64,000 bases of DNA from Hydractinia symbiolongicarpus (Eukaryota > Cnidaria > Hydrozoa > Anthoathecata > Hydractiniidae): contig NC_079884.1 of NCBI RefSeq assembly GCF_029227915.1, positions 17,052,001 to 17,116,000 on the forward strand, in the 5' to 3' direction. This document shows, piece by piece, positions 48,701-62,448 of the stretch (positions within the stretch are counted from its first letter, which is position 1; every line of letters starts with the position of its first letter). The notes beneath the pieces were generated by a model. That model did not search any database, was not told the DNA's origin, and was given only the letters and a program-made list of their open reading frames with translations. A program made the position numbers and the translations under genes.

Positions 48701-51700
48701 ACCAATGGTAACCTGTGGAGACAGGTGGAACCACGTGATTTACGTGTAAGGCCTTTATTACGCAGTTAAAAGCCATATTACAGTGTTTATAGTCCCGTAC
48801 GAGTTTTTGACAGTGTTATAAGGGCATGGAGCATTTGAAAACAACCTGAGTCATTATAGTCCTTTGAGAGTGGACGGACTAGACCAATGGTAACATGTGG
48901 AGACAGGTGGAACAACGTGATTTACGTGTAAGGCCTTTATTAGGCAGTTAATAGCCATGTTACAGTCTTTATAGCCCTGAACATGTAGTTGACGGTGTTA
49001 TAACGCCATGGTGTAATGGCAAACGAATTAGGCGTTATAGTCGAATAAGAGTAAAAAGGCTAGACCAATGGTAACCTCCGCAGTCACGTGGAACCACGTA
49101 ATTTTCGTGTAAGGCCTTTATTACGCGGTTAAAAGACATATTACAGCCTTTATAGACCTGTACGAGTATTTCACGAAGTTATAAGGCCATGGAGCAATGG
49201 AAAACGACTTGGGACGTCGTAGTCCATTGAGAGTGGAAGGACTAGACCAATGGTAAAATCCACAGACACGTGCAGTCACGTGAATTACATGTAAGGCGTT
49301 TATTAGGCAGCGAAAGGTCATAAAACATCCTTTAGAGACGGGTACATGTAGTTGGCGGTTACATAACGCCATGGTGCAATGGAAAACGAATTGGGACGTC
49401 ATAGTCGAGTAAGAGTGGAAGGACTAGACCAATGGTTACGTCCGCAGACACGTGAAACCACGTGATTTACGTCTAAGGCCTTTATTACGCGGTTAAAAGC
49501 CATGTTACAGTCTTTATAGACCTGTACGAGTATTTAACGGTGTTATAAGGCCATGGAGCATTTGAAAACGACCTGAGACGTCGGAGTCCATTGAGAGTGG
49601 AAGGACTAGACCAATGGTAACCTGTGGAGACAGGTGGAACCACGTGATTTACGTGCAAGGCCTTTATTACGCAGTTAAAAGCCATATTACAGTGTTTATA
49701 GTCCCGTACTAGTTTTTGACAGTGTTATAAGGGCATGGAGCATTTGAAAACAACCTGAGTCATCATAGTCCTTTGAGAGTGGACGGACTAGACCAATGGT
49801 AACATGTGGAGACAGGTGGAACAACGTGATTTACGTGTAAGGCCTTTATTAGGCAGTTAATAGCCATGTTACAGTCTTTATAGCCCTGAACATGTAGTTG
49901 ACGGTGTTATAACGCCATGGTGTAATGGCAAACGAATTAGGCGTTATAGTCGAATAAGATTAAAAAGGCTAGAGCAATGGTAACCTCCGCAGTCACGTGG
50001 AACCACGTAATTTTCGTGTAAGGCCTTTATTACGCGGTTAAAAGACATATTACAGCCTTTATACACCTGTACGAGTATTTCACGAAGTTATAAGGCCATG
50101 GAGCAATGGAAAACGACTTGGGACGTCGTAGTCCATTGAGAGTGGAAGGACTAGACCAATGGTAACTTCCGCAGACACGTGAAACCACGTGACTTACGTC
50201 TAAGGCTCTTATTACGCGGTTAAAAGCCATGTTACAGTCTTTATGAACCTCTACGAGTACTTGACGGTGTTTTAGGGCAATGGAGCATTGCAAAACAACT
50301 TGAAACGTCGTAGCTCATTGAGAGTGGAAGGACTATACCAATGCTAAAATCCGCAGACACGTGCAGTCACGTGAATTACATGCAAGGCCATTATTAGGCA
50401 GCGAAAGGTCATAAAACATCCTTTAGAGACGGGTACATGTAGCTGGCGGTTACATAACGCCATGGTGCAATGGAAAACGAATTGGGACGTCATAGTGGAG
50501 TAAGAGTGGAAGAACTAGACCAATGGTTACGTCCGCAGACACGTGAAACCACGTGATTTACGTCTAAGGCCTTTATTACGCGGTTAAAAGCCATGTTACT
50601 GTCTTTATAGACCTGTACGAGTATTTAACGGTGTTATAAGGCCATTGAGCATTTGAAAACGACCTGAGACGTCGGAGTTCATTGAGAGTGGAAGGACTAG
50701 ACCAATGGTAAGCTGTGGAGACAGGTGGAACAACGTGATTTACGTGTAAGGCCTTTATTAGGCAGTTAATAGCCATGTTACAGTCTTTATAGCCCTAAAC
50801 ATGTAGTTGACGGTGTTATAACGCCATGGTGTAATGGCAAACGAATTATGCGTTATAGTCGAATAAGAGTAAAAAGGCTAGACCAATGGTAACCTCTGCA
50901 GTCACGTGGAACCATGTAATTTACGTGTAAGGCCTTTATTACGCGGTTAAAAGACATATTACAGCCTTTATAGACCTGTACGAGCATTTCACGAAGTTAT
51001 AAGGCCATGGAGCAATGGAAAACGACTTGGGACGTCGTAGTCCATTAAGAGGGGAATGACTAGACCAATGGAAACTTCCGCAGACACGTGAAACCACGTG
51101 ACTTACGTCTAAGGCTCTTATTACGCGGTTAAAAGCCATGTTACAGTCTTTATGAACCTCTACTAGTACTTGACGGTGTTTTAAGGCAATGGAGCATTGC
51201 AAAAGAACTTTGGACGTCGTAGCCCATTGAGAGTGGAAGGACTACACCAATGGTAACATCCGCAGACACGTGCAGTCACGTGAATTACATGTAAGGCGTT
51301 TATTAGGCAGCGAAAGGTCATAAAACAACATCTAGAGACGGGTACATGTAGTTGGCGGTGTTATAACGCCATGGTGCAATGGCAAACAAATTAGTCGTCA
51401 TAGTCGAATAAGAGTGGAAGGACTAGACCAATGGTAACCTCCGCAGTCACGTGGAACCACGTAATTTACGTCTAAGGCACTTATTACGCGGTTAAAAGCC
51501 ATATTACAGTCTTTATGAACCTCTACGAGTACTTGACGGTGTTTTAAGGCCATGGAGCAATGGAAAACGACTTGGGACGTCGTAGTCCATTGAAAGTGGA
51601 AGGACTAGACCAATGGTAACCTGTGGAGACAGGTGGAACCACGTGATTTACGTGTAAGGCCTTTATTACGCAGTTAAAAGCCATATTACAGTGTTTATAG

Positions 51701-52140
51701 TCCCGTACGAGTTTTTGACAGTGTTATAAGGGCATGGAGCATTTGAAAACAACCTGAGTCATTATAGTCCTTTGAGAGTGGACGGACTAGACCAATGGTA
51801 ACATGTGGAGACAGGTGGAACAACGTGATTTACGTGTAAGGCCTTTATTAGGCAGTTAATAGCCATGTTACAGTCTTTATAGCCCTGAACATGTAGTTGA
51901 CGGTGTTATAACGCCATGGTGTAATGGCAAACGAATTAGGCGTTATAGTCGAATAAGAGTAAAAAGGCTAGACCAATGGTAACCTCCGCAGTCACGTGGA
52001 ACCACGTAATTTTCGTGTAAGGCCTTTATTACGCGGTTAAAAGACATATTACAGCCTTTATAGACCTGTACGAGTATTTCACGAAGTTATAAGGCCATGG
52101 AGCAATGGAAAACGACTTGGGACGTCGTAGTCCATTGAGA
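45780..52140 (+). repeat. Large tandem higher-order repeat, 2 copies of about 3.0-3.5 kb
   Basis: Copy 1 is about 45780-49230 and copy 2 about 49231-52140. Offsets step from 3453 to 3090 to about 2909 bp. The first step arises because copy 1 contains a 363-bp two-monomer duplication (GTCCCGTACT at 46248 and 46611, each followed by AAGATTAAAAAGGC). The second arises because copy 2 has lost one monomer near 51465. Rare shared markers include GTAGCTGGCGG, TAATTTTCGTG and CTACTAGTACTTG. Confidence 0.75.
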
Positions 52141-52264
52141 GTGGAAGGACTAGACCAATGGTAACCTCCGCAGACACGTGAAACCCCGTTATTTACGTCT
52201 AAGGCACTTATTCCGCGGTTAAAAGCCATATTACAGTCTTTATGAACCTCTACGAGTACTTGAC

Positions 52265-53658
52265 GGTGTTTTAAGGCCATGGAGCAATGGAAAACGACTT
52301 AGGACGTCATAGTCCCATGAGAGTGGAAGGACTACACCAATGGTAACATCCGCAGACACGTGCAGTCACGTGAATTACATGTAAGGCGTTTATTAGGCAG
52401 CGAAAGGTCATAAAACATCCTTTAGAGACGGGTAAATGTAGTTGGCGGTTATATAACGCCATGGTGCAATGGAAAACGAATTGGGACGTCATAGTCGAGT
52501 AAGAGTGGAAGGACTAGACCAATGGTTACGTCCGCAGACACGTGAAACCACGTGATTTACGTCTAAGGCCTTTATTACGCGGTTAAAAGCCATGTTACAG
52601 TCTTTATAGACCTGTACGAGTATTTAACGGTGTTATAAGGCCATGGAGCATTTGAAAACGACCTGAGACGTCGGAGTCCATTGAGAGTGGAAGGACTAGA
52701 CCAATGGTAACCTCCGCAGTCACGTGGAACCACGTGATTTACGTGTAAGGCCTTTATTACGCGGTTAAAAGCCATATTACAGATTTTATAGACCTGTACG
52801 AGTATTTCACGAAGTTATAAGGCCATGGCGCAATGGAAAACGAATTGGGACGTCATCGTTGAGTAAGAGTGGAAAGACTAGACCAATGCTAACCTCCGCA
52901 GACACGTGAAACCCCGTTATTTACGTCTAAGGCACTTATTCCGCGGTTAAAAGCCATATTACAGTCTTTATGAACCTCTACGAGTACTTGACGGTGTTTT
53001 AAGGCCATGGAGCAATGGAAAACGACTTGGGACGTCGTAGTCCATTGAGAGTGGAAGGACTAGACCAATGGTAAAATCCGCAGACATGTGCAGTCACGTG
53101 AATTACATGTAAGGCCATTATTAGGCAGCGAAAGGTCATAAAACATCCTTTAGAGACGGGTATATGTAGTTGGCGGTTATATAACGCCATGGTGCAATAG
53201 AAAACGAATTGGGACGTCATAGTCGAGTAAGAGTGGAAGGACTAGACCAATGGTTACGTCCGCAGACACGTGAAACCACGTGATTTACGTCTAAGGCCTT
53301 TATTACGCGGTTAAAAGCCATGTTACTGTCTTTATAGACCTGTACGAGTATTTAACGGTGTAATAAGGCCATGGAGCATTTGAAAACGACCTGAGACGTC
53401 GGAGTCCATTAAGAGGGGAATGACTAGACCAATAGAATCTTCCGCAGACACGTGAAACCACGTGACTTACGTCTAAGGCTCTTATTACGCGGTTAAAAGC
53501 CATGTTACAGTCTTTATGAACCTCTACGAGTACTTGACGGTGTTTTAAGGCAATGGAGCATTGCAAAACAACTTTGGACGTCGTAGCCCATTGAGAGTGG
53601 AAGGACTACACCAATGGTAACATCCGCAGACACGTGCAGTCACGTGAATTACATGTAA
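52265..53658 (+). repeat. Long-range duplicated block, copy 1 (about 10.0 kb offset)
   Basis: Matches about 62449-63660, with an offset of 10,184 bp on the left and 10,002 bp on the right because one monomer is missing in copy 2. Shared rare markers include GTCCCATGAGAGTGG, GGGTATATGTAG and GTGTAATAAGGCC. Confidence 0.75.
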
Positions 53659-55073
53659 GGTCATTATTAGGCAGCGAAAGGTCATAAAACATCCTTTAGA
53701 GACGGGTAAATGTAGTTGGCGGTTATATAACGCCATGGTGCAATGGAAAACGAATTGGGACGTCATAGTCGAGTAAGAGTGGAAGGACTAGACCAATGGT
53801 TACGTCCGCAGACACGTGAAACCACGTGATTTACGTCTAAGGCCTTTATTAGGCGGTTAAAAGCCATGTTACTGTCTTTATAGACCTGTACGAGTATTTA
53901 ACTGTGTTGTAAGGCCATTGAGCATTTGAAAACGACCTGAGACGTCGGAGTTCATTGAGAGTGGAAGGACTAGACCAATGGTAACCTGTGGAGACAGGTG
54001 GAACCACGTGATTTACGTGTAAGGCCTTTATTACGCAGTTAAAAGCCATATTACAGTGTTTATAGTCCCGTACGAGTTTTTGACAGTGTTATAAGGGCAT
54101 GGAGCATTTGAAAACAACCTGAGTCATTATAGTCCTTTGAGAGTGGACGGACTAGACCAATGGTAACATGTGGAGACAGGTGGAACAACGTGATTTACGT
54201 GTAAGGCCTTTATTAGGCAGTTAATAGCCATGTTACAGTCTTTATAGCCCTAAACATGTAGTTGACGGTGTTATAACGCCATGGTGTAATGGCAAACGAA
54301 TTATGCGTTATAGTCGAATAAGAGTAAAAAGGCTAGACCAATGGTAACCTCCGTAGTCACGTGGAACCACGTAATTTACGTGTAAGGCCTTTATTACGCG
54401 GTTAAAAGACATATTACAGCCTTTATAGACCTGTACGAGTATTTCACGAAGTTATAAGGCCATGGCGCAATGGAAAACGAATTGGGACGTCATCGTTGAG
54501 TAAGAGTGGAAGGACTAGACCAATGCTAACCTCCGCAGACACGTGAAACCCCGTTATTTACGTCTAAGGCACTTATTCCGCGGTTAAAAGCCATATTACA
54601 GTCTTTATGAACCTCTACGAGTACTTGACGGTGTTTTAAGGCCATGGAGCAATGGAAAACGACTTGGGACGTCGTAGTCCATTGAGAGTGGAAGGACTAG
54701 ACCAATGGTAAAATCCGCAGACATGTGCAGTCACGTGAATTACATGTATGGCCATTATTAGGCAGCGAAAGGTCATAAAACATCCTTTAGAGACGGGTAA
54801 ATGTAGTTGGCGGTTATATAACGCCATGGTGCAATGGAAAACGAATTGGGACGTCATAGTCGAGTAAGAGTGGAAGGACTAGACCAATGCTAACCTCCGC
54901 AGACACGTGAAACCCCGTTATTTACGTCTAAGGCACTTATTACGCGTATAAAAGCCATATTACAGCCTTTATAGACCTGTACGAGTACTTGACGGTGTTT
55001 TAGGCCATGGAGCAATGGAAAACGACTTGGGACGTCGTAGTCCATTGAGAGTGGAAGGACTAGACCAATGGTA

Positions 55074-57014
55074 AAATCCGCAGACACGTGCAGTCACGTG
55101 AATTACATGTAAGGCGTTTATTAGGCAGCGAAAGGTCATAAAACAACATCTAGAGACGGGTACATGTCGTTGGCGGTGTTATAACGCCATGGTACAATGG
55201 CAAACGAATTAGTTGTCATAGTCGAACAGGAGTGGAAGGACTAGACCAATGGTAACCTCCGCAGTCACGTGGAACCACGTGATTTACGTGTAAGGCCTTT
55301 ATTACGCGATTAAAACCAAAATTACAGATTTTATAGACCTGTACGAGTATTTCACGAAGTTATAAGGCCATGGCGCAATGGAAAACAAATTGGGACGTCA
55401 TCGTTGAGTAGGAGTGGAAGGACTAGACCAATGCTAACCTCCGCAGACACGTGAAACCCCGTTATTTACGTCTAAGGCACTTATTCCGCGGTTAAAAGCC
55501 ATATTACAGTCTTTATAAACCTCTACGAGTACTTGACGGTGTTTTAAGGCCATGGAGCATTGGAAAACGACTTGGGACGTCATAGTCCATTGAGAGTGGA
55601 AGGACTAAACCAATGGTAAAATCCGCAGACATGTGCAGTCACGTGAATTACATGTAAGGCCATTATTAGGCAGCGAAAGGTCATAAAACATCCTTTAGAG
55701 ACGGGTAAATGTAGTTGGCGGTTATATAACGCCATGGTGCAATGGAAAACGAATTGGGACGTCATAGTCGAGTAAGAGTGGAAGGACTAGACCAATGGTT
55801 ACGTCCGCAGACACGTGAAACCACGTGATTTACGTCTAAGGCCTTTATTACGCGGTTAAAAGCCATGTTACTGTCTTTATAGACCTGTACGAGTATTTAA
55901 CGGTGTTATAAGGCCATTGAGCATTTGAAAACGACCTGAGACGTCGGAGTTCATTGAGAGTGGAAGGACTAGACCAATGGTAACCTGTGGAGACAGGTGG
56001 AACCACGTGATTTACGTGTAAGGCCTTTATTACGCAGTTAAAAGCCATATTACAGTGTTTATAGTCCCGTACGAGTTTTTGACAGTGTTATAAGGGCATG
56101 GAGCATTTGAAAACAACCTGAGTCATTATAGTCCTTTGAGAGTGGACGGACTAGACCAATGGTAACATGTGGAGACAGGTGGAACAACGTGATTTACGTG
56201 TAAGGCCTTTATTAGGCAGTTAATAGCCATGTTACAGTCTTTATAGCCCTAAACATGTAGTTGACGGTGTTATAACGCCATGGTGTAATGGCAAACGAAT
56301 TATGCGTTATAGTCGAATAAGAGTAAAAAGGCTAGACCAATGGTAACCTCTGCAGTCACGTGGAACCACGTAATTTACGTGTAAGTCCTTTATTACGCGG
56401 TTAAAAGACATATTACAGCCTTTATAGACCTGTACGAGTATTTCACGAAGTTATAAGGCCATGGAGCAATGGAAAACGACTTGGGACGTCGTAGTCCATT
56501 GAGAGTGGAATGACTAGACCAATGGAAACTTCCGCAGACACGTGAAACCACGTGACTTACGTCTAAGGCTCTTATTACGCTGTTAAAAGCCATGTTACAG
56601 TCTTTATGAACCTCTACGAGTACTTGACGGTGTTTTAAGGCAATGGAGCATTGCAAAACAACTTTGGACGTCGTAGCCCATTGAGAGTGGAAGCACTACA
56701 CCAATGGTAACATCCGCAGACACGTGCAGTCACGTGAATTACATGTAAGGCGTTTATTAGGCAGCGAAAGGTCATAAAACAACATCTAGAGACGGGTACA
56801 TGTAGTTGGCGGTGTTATAACGCCATGGTGCAATGGAAAACGAATTGGGACGTCATAGTCGAGTAAGAGTGGAAGGACTAGACCAATGGTTACGTCCGCA
56901 GACACGTGAAACCACGTGATTTACGTCTAAGGCCTTTATTACGCGGTTAAAAGCCATGTTACTGTCTTTATAGACCTGTACGAGTATTTAACGGTGTTAT
57001 AAGGCCATTGAGCA
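55074..57014 (+). repeat. Long-range duplicated block, copy 2
   Basis: Partner of 39440-41380. Just beyond the end, the GAGACTCGGAG variant near 57030 instead matches 38671, so sequence to the right follows the 38.6-39.2 kb region. This junction shows mosaic assembly of blocks. Confidence 0.75.
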
Positions 57015-57839
57015 TTTGAAAACGACCTGAGACTCGGAGTTCATTGAGAGTGGAAGGACTAGACCAATGGTAACCTGTGGAGACAGGTGGAACCACGTGA
57101 TTTACGTGTAAGGCCTTTATTACGCAGTTAAAAGCCATATTACAGTGTTTATAGTCCCGTACGAGTTTTTGACAGTGTTATAAGGGCATGGAGCATTTGA
57201 AAACAACCTGAGTCATTATAGTCCTTTGAGAGTGGAAGGACTACACCAATGGTAAAATCCGCAGACACGTGGAGTCACGTGAATTACATGTAAGGCGTTT
57301 ATTAGGCAGCGAAAGGTCATAAAACAACATCTAGAGACGGGTACATGTAGTTGGCGGTGTTATAACGCCATGGTGCAATGGCAAACGAATTAGTCGTCAT
57401 AGTCGAATAAGAGTGGAAGGACTAGACCAATGGTAACCTCCGCAGTCACGTGGAACCACGTGATTTACGTGTAAGGCCTTTATTACGCGGTTAAAAGCCA
57501 TATTACAGATTTTATAGACCTGTACGAGTATTTCACGAAGTTGTAAGGCGATGGCGCAATGGAAAACGAATTGGGACGTCATCGTTGAGTAAGAGTGGAA
57601 GGACTAGACCAATGCTAACCTCCGCAGACACGTGAAACCCCGTTATTTACGTCTAAGGCACTTATTCCGCGGTTAAAAGCCATATTACAGTCTTTATGAA
57701 CCTCTACGAGTACTTGACGGTGTTTTAAGGCCATGGAGCAATGGAAAACGACTTGGGACGTCGTAGTCCATTGAGAGTGGAAGGACTAGACCAATGGTAA
57801 AATCCACAGACACGTGCAGTCACGTGAATTACATGTAAG

Positions 57840-60800
57840 GCGTTTATTAGGCAGCGAAAGGTCATAAAACAACATCTAGAGACGGGTACATGTAGTTGGC
57901 GGTGTTATAACGCCATGGTGCAATGGCAAACAAATTAGTCGTCATAGTCGAATAAGAGTGGAAGGACTAGACCAATGGTAACCTCCGCAGTCACGTGGAA
58001 CCACGTAATTTACGTGTAAGGCCTTTATTACGCGGTTAAAAGCCATATTACAGATTTTATAGACCTGTACGAGTATTTCACGAAGTTATAAGGCCATGGC
58101 GCAATGGAAAACGAATTGGGACGTCATCGTTGAGTAAGAGTGGAAGGACTAGACCAATGCTAACCTCCGCAGACACGTGAAATCCCGTTATTTACGTCTA
58201 AGGCCTTTATTACGCGGTTAAAAGCCATGTTACTGTCTTTATAGACCTGTACGAGTATTTAACTGTGTTATAAGGCCATGGAGCATTGTAAAAAACGACC
58301 TGAGACGTCGGAGTCCATTGAGAGTGGAAGGACTAGACCAATGGTAACCTGTGGGGACAGGTAAAACCACGTGATTTACGTGTAAGGCCTTTATTACGCA
58401 GTTAAAAGCCATATTACAGTGTTTATAGTCCCGTACGAGTTTTTGACAGTGTTATAAGGGCATGGAGCATTTGAAAACAACCTGAGTCATTATAGTCCTT
58501 TGAGAGTGGACGGACTAGACCAATGGTAACATGTGGAGACAGGTGGAACAACGTGATTTACGTGTAAGGCCTTTATTAGGCAGTTAATAGCCATGTTACA
58601 GTCTTTATAGCCCTGAACATGTAGTTGACGGTGTTATAACGCCATGGTGTAATGGCAAACGAATTAGGCGTTATGGTCGAATAAGAGTAAAAAGGCTAGA
58701 CCAATGGTAACCTCCGCAGTCACGTGGAACCACGTAATTTTCGTGTAAGGCCTTTATTACGCGGTTAAAAGACATATTACAGCCTTTATAGACCTGTACG
58801 AGTATTTCACGAAGTTATAAGGCCATGGAGCAATGGAAAACGACTTGGGACGTCGTAGTCCATTGAGAGTGGAAGGACTAGACCAATGGTAACTTCCGCA
58901 GACACGTGAAACCACGTGACTTACGTCTAAGGCTCTTATTACGCGGTTAAAAGCCATGTTACAGTCTTTATGAACCTCTACGAGTACTTGACGGTGTTTT
59001 AGGGCAATGGAGCATTGCAAAACAACTTGAAACGTCGTAGCTCATTGAGAGTGGAAGGACTATACCAATGCTAAAATCCGCAGACACGTGCAGTCACGTG
59101 AATTACATGCAAGGCCATTATTAGGCAGCGAAAGGTCATAAAACATCCTTTAGAGACGGGTACATGTAGTTGGCGGTTACATAACGCCATGGTGCAATGG
59201 AAAACGAATTGGGACGTCATAGTCGAGTAAGAGTGGAAGGACTAGACCAATGGTTACGTCCGCAGACACGTGAAACCACGTGATTTACGTCTAAGGCCTT
59301 TATTACGCGGTTAAAAGCCATGTTACTGTCTTTATAGACCTGTACGAGTATTTAACGGTGTTATAAGGCCATTGAGCATTTGAAAACGACCTGAGACGTC
59401 GGAGTTCATTGAGAGTGGAAGGACTAGACCGATGGTAAGCTGTGGAGACAGGTGGAACAACGTGATTTACGTGTAAGGCCTTTATTAGGCAGTTAATAGC
59501 CATGTTACAGTCTTTATAGCCCTAAACATGTAGTTGACGGTGTTATAACGCCATGGTGTAATGGCAAACGAATTATGCGTTATAGTCGAATAAGAGTAAA
59601 AAGGCTAGACCAATGGTAACCTCCGCAGTCACGTGGAACCACGTAATTTACGTGTAAGGCCTTTATTACGCGGTTAAAAGACATATTACAGCCTTTATAG
59701 ACCTGTACGAGCATTTCACGAAGTTATAAGGCCATGGAGCAATGGAAAACGACTTGGGACGTCGTAGTCCATTAAGAGGGGAATGACTAGACCAATGGAA
59801 ACTTCGGCAGACACGTGAAACCACGTGACTTACGTCTAAGGCTCTTATTACGCGGTTAAAAGCCATGTTACAGTCTTTATAAACCTCTACTAGTACTTGA
59901 CGGTGTTTTAAGGCAATGGAGCATTGCAAAAGAACTTTGGACGTCGTAGCCCATTGAGAGTGGAAGGACTACACCAATGGTAACATCCGCAGACACGTGC
60001 AGTCACGTGAATTACATGTAAGGCGTTTATTAGGCAGCGAAAGGTCATAAAACAACATCTAGAGACGGGTACATGTAGTTGGCGGTGTTATAACGCCATG
60101 GTGCAATGGCAAACAAATTAGTCGTCATAGTCGAATAAGAGTGGAAGGACTAGACCAATGGTAACCTCCGCAGTCACGTGGAACCACGTAATTTACGTGT
60201 AAGGCCTTTATTACGCGGTTAAAAGCCATATTACAGATTTTATAGACCTGTACGAGTATTTCACGAAGTTATAAGGCCATGGCGCAATGGAAAACGAATT
60301 GGGACGTCATCGTTGAGTAAGAGTGGAAGGACTAGACCAATGCTAACCTCCGCAGACACGTGAAATCCCGTTATTTACGTCTAAGGCCTTTATTACGCGG
60401 TTAAAAGCCATGTTACTGTCTTTATAGACCTGTACGAGTATTTAACTGTGTTATAAGGCCATGGAGCATTGTAAAAAACGACCTGAGACGTCGGAGTCCA
60501 TTGAGAGTGGAAGGACTAGACCAATGGTAACCTGTGGGGACAGGTAAAACCACGTGATTTACGTGTAAGGCCTTTATTACGCAGTTAAAAGCCATATTAC
60601 AGTGTTTATAGTCCCGTACGAGTTTTTGACAGTGTTATAAGGGCATGGAGCATTTGAAAACAACCTGAGTCATTATAGTCCTTTGAGAGTGGACGGACTA
60701 GACCAATGGTAACATGTGGAGACAGGTGGAACCACGTAATTTTTGTGTAAGGCCTTTATTACGCGGTTAAAAGACATATTACAGCCTTTATAGACCTGTA

Positions 60801-62000
60801 CGAGTATTTCACGAAGTTATAAGGCCATGGAGCAATGGAAAACGACTTGGGACGTCGTAGTCCATTGATAGTGGAAGGACTAGACCAATGGTAACTTCCG
60901 CAGACACGTGAAACCACGTGACTTACGTCTAAGGCTCTTATTACGCGGTTAAAAGCCATGTTACAGTCTTTATGAACCTCTACGAGTACTTGACGGTGTT
61001 TTAGGGCAATGGAGCATTGCAAAACAACTTGAAACGTCGTAGCTCATTGAGAGTGGAAGGACTATACCAATGCTAAAATCCGCAGACACGTGCAGTCACG
61101 TGAATTACATGCAAGGCCATTATTAGGCAGCGAAAGGTCATAAAACATCCTTTAGAGACGGGTACATGTAGTTGGCGGTTACATAACGCCATGGTGCAAT
61201 GGAAAACGAATTGGGACGTCATAGTCGAGTAAGAGTGGAAGGACTAGACCAATGGTTACGTCCGCAGACACGTGAAACCACGTGATTTACGTCTAAGGCC
61301 TTTATTACGCGGTTAAAAGCCATGTTACTGTCTTTATAGACCTGTACGAGTATTTAACGGTGTTATAAGGCCATTGAGCATTTGAAAACGACCTGAGACG
61401 TCGGAGTTCATTGAGAGTGGAAGGACTAGACCGATGGTAAGCTGTGGAGACAGGTGGAACAACGTGATTTACGTGTAAGGCCTTTATTAGGCAGTTAATA
61501 GCCATGTTACAGTCTTTATAGCCCTAAACATGTAGTTGACGGTGTTATAACGCCATGGTGTAATGGCAAACGAATTATGCGTTATAGTCGAATAAGAGTA
61601 AAAAGGCTAGACCAATGGTAACCTCCGCAGTCACGTGGAACCACGTAATTTACGTGTAAGGCCTTTATTACGCGGTTAAAAGACATATTACAGCCTTTAT
61701 AGACCTGTACGAGCATTTCACGAAGTTATAAGGCCATGGAGCAATGGAAAACGACTTGGGACGTCGTAGTCCATTAAGAGGGGAATGACTAGACCAATGG
61801 AAACTTCGGCAGACACGTGAAACCACGTGACTTACGTCTAAGGCTCTTATTACGCGGTTAAAAGCCATGTTACAGTCTTTATGAACCTCTACGAGTACTT
61901 GACGGTGTTTTAAGGCAATGGAGCATTGCAAAACAACTTTGGACGTCGTAGCCCATTGAGAGTGGAAGGACTACACCAATGGTAACATCCGCAGACACGT
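57840..62000 (+). repeat. Tandem higher-order repeat, 2 copies of about 2.0-2.2 kb
   Basis: The offset is 2183 bp at the left (AATCCCGTTA at 58181 and 60364) and 2002 bp from about 60750 on, so copy 2 has lost one monomer near 60720-60750. Shared variants include CCTGTGGGGACAGG, TTTAACTGTG and GACTATACCAATGC. Limits are approximate. Confidence 0.75.
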
Positions 62001-62448
62001 GCAGTCACGTGAATTACATGTAAGGCGTTTATTAGGCAGCGAAAGGTCATAAAACAACATCTAGAGACGGGTACATGTAGTTGGCGGTGTTATAACGCCA
62101 TGGTGCAATGGTAAACGAATTAGTTGTCATAGTCGAATAAGAGTAAAAAGGCTAGACCAATTGTAACCTCCGTAGTCACGTGGAATCACGTAATTTACGT
62201 GTAAGGCCTTTATTACGCGGTTAAAAGACATATTACAGCCTTTATAGACCTGTACGAGTATTTCACGAAGTTATAAGGCCATGGCGCAATGGAAAACGAA
62301 TTGGGACGTCATCGTTGAGTAAGAGTGGAAGGACTAGACCAATGCTAACCTCCGCAGACACGTGAAACCCCGTTATTTACGTCTAAGGCACTTATTCCGC
62401 GGTTAAAAGCCATATTACAGTCTTTATGAACCTCTACGAGTACTTGAC

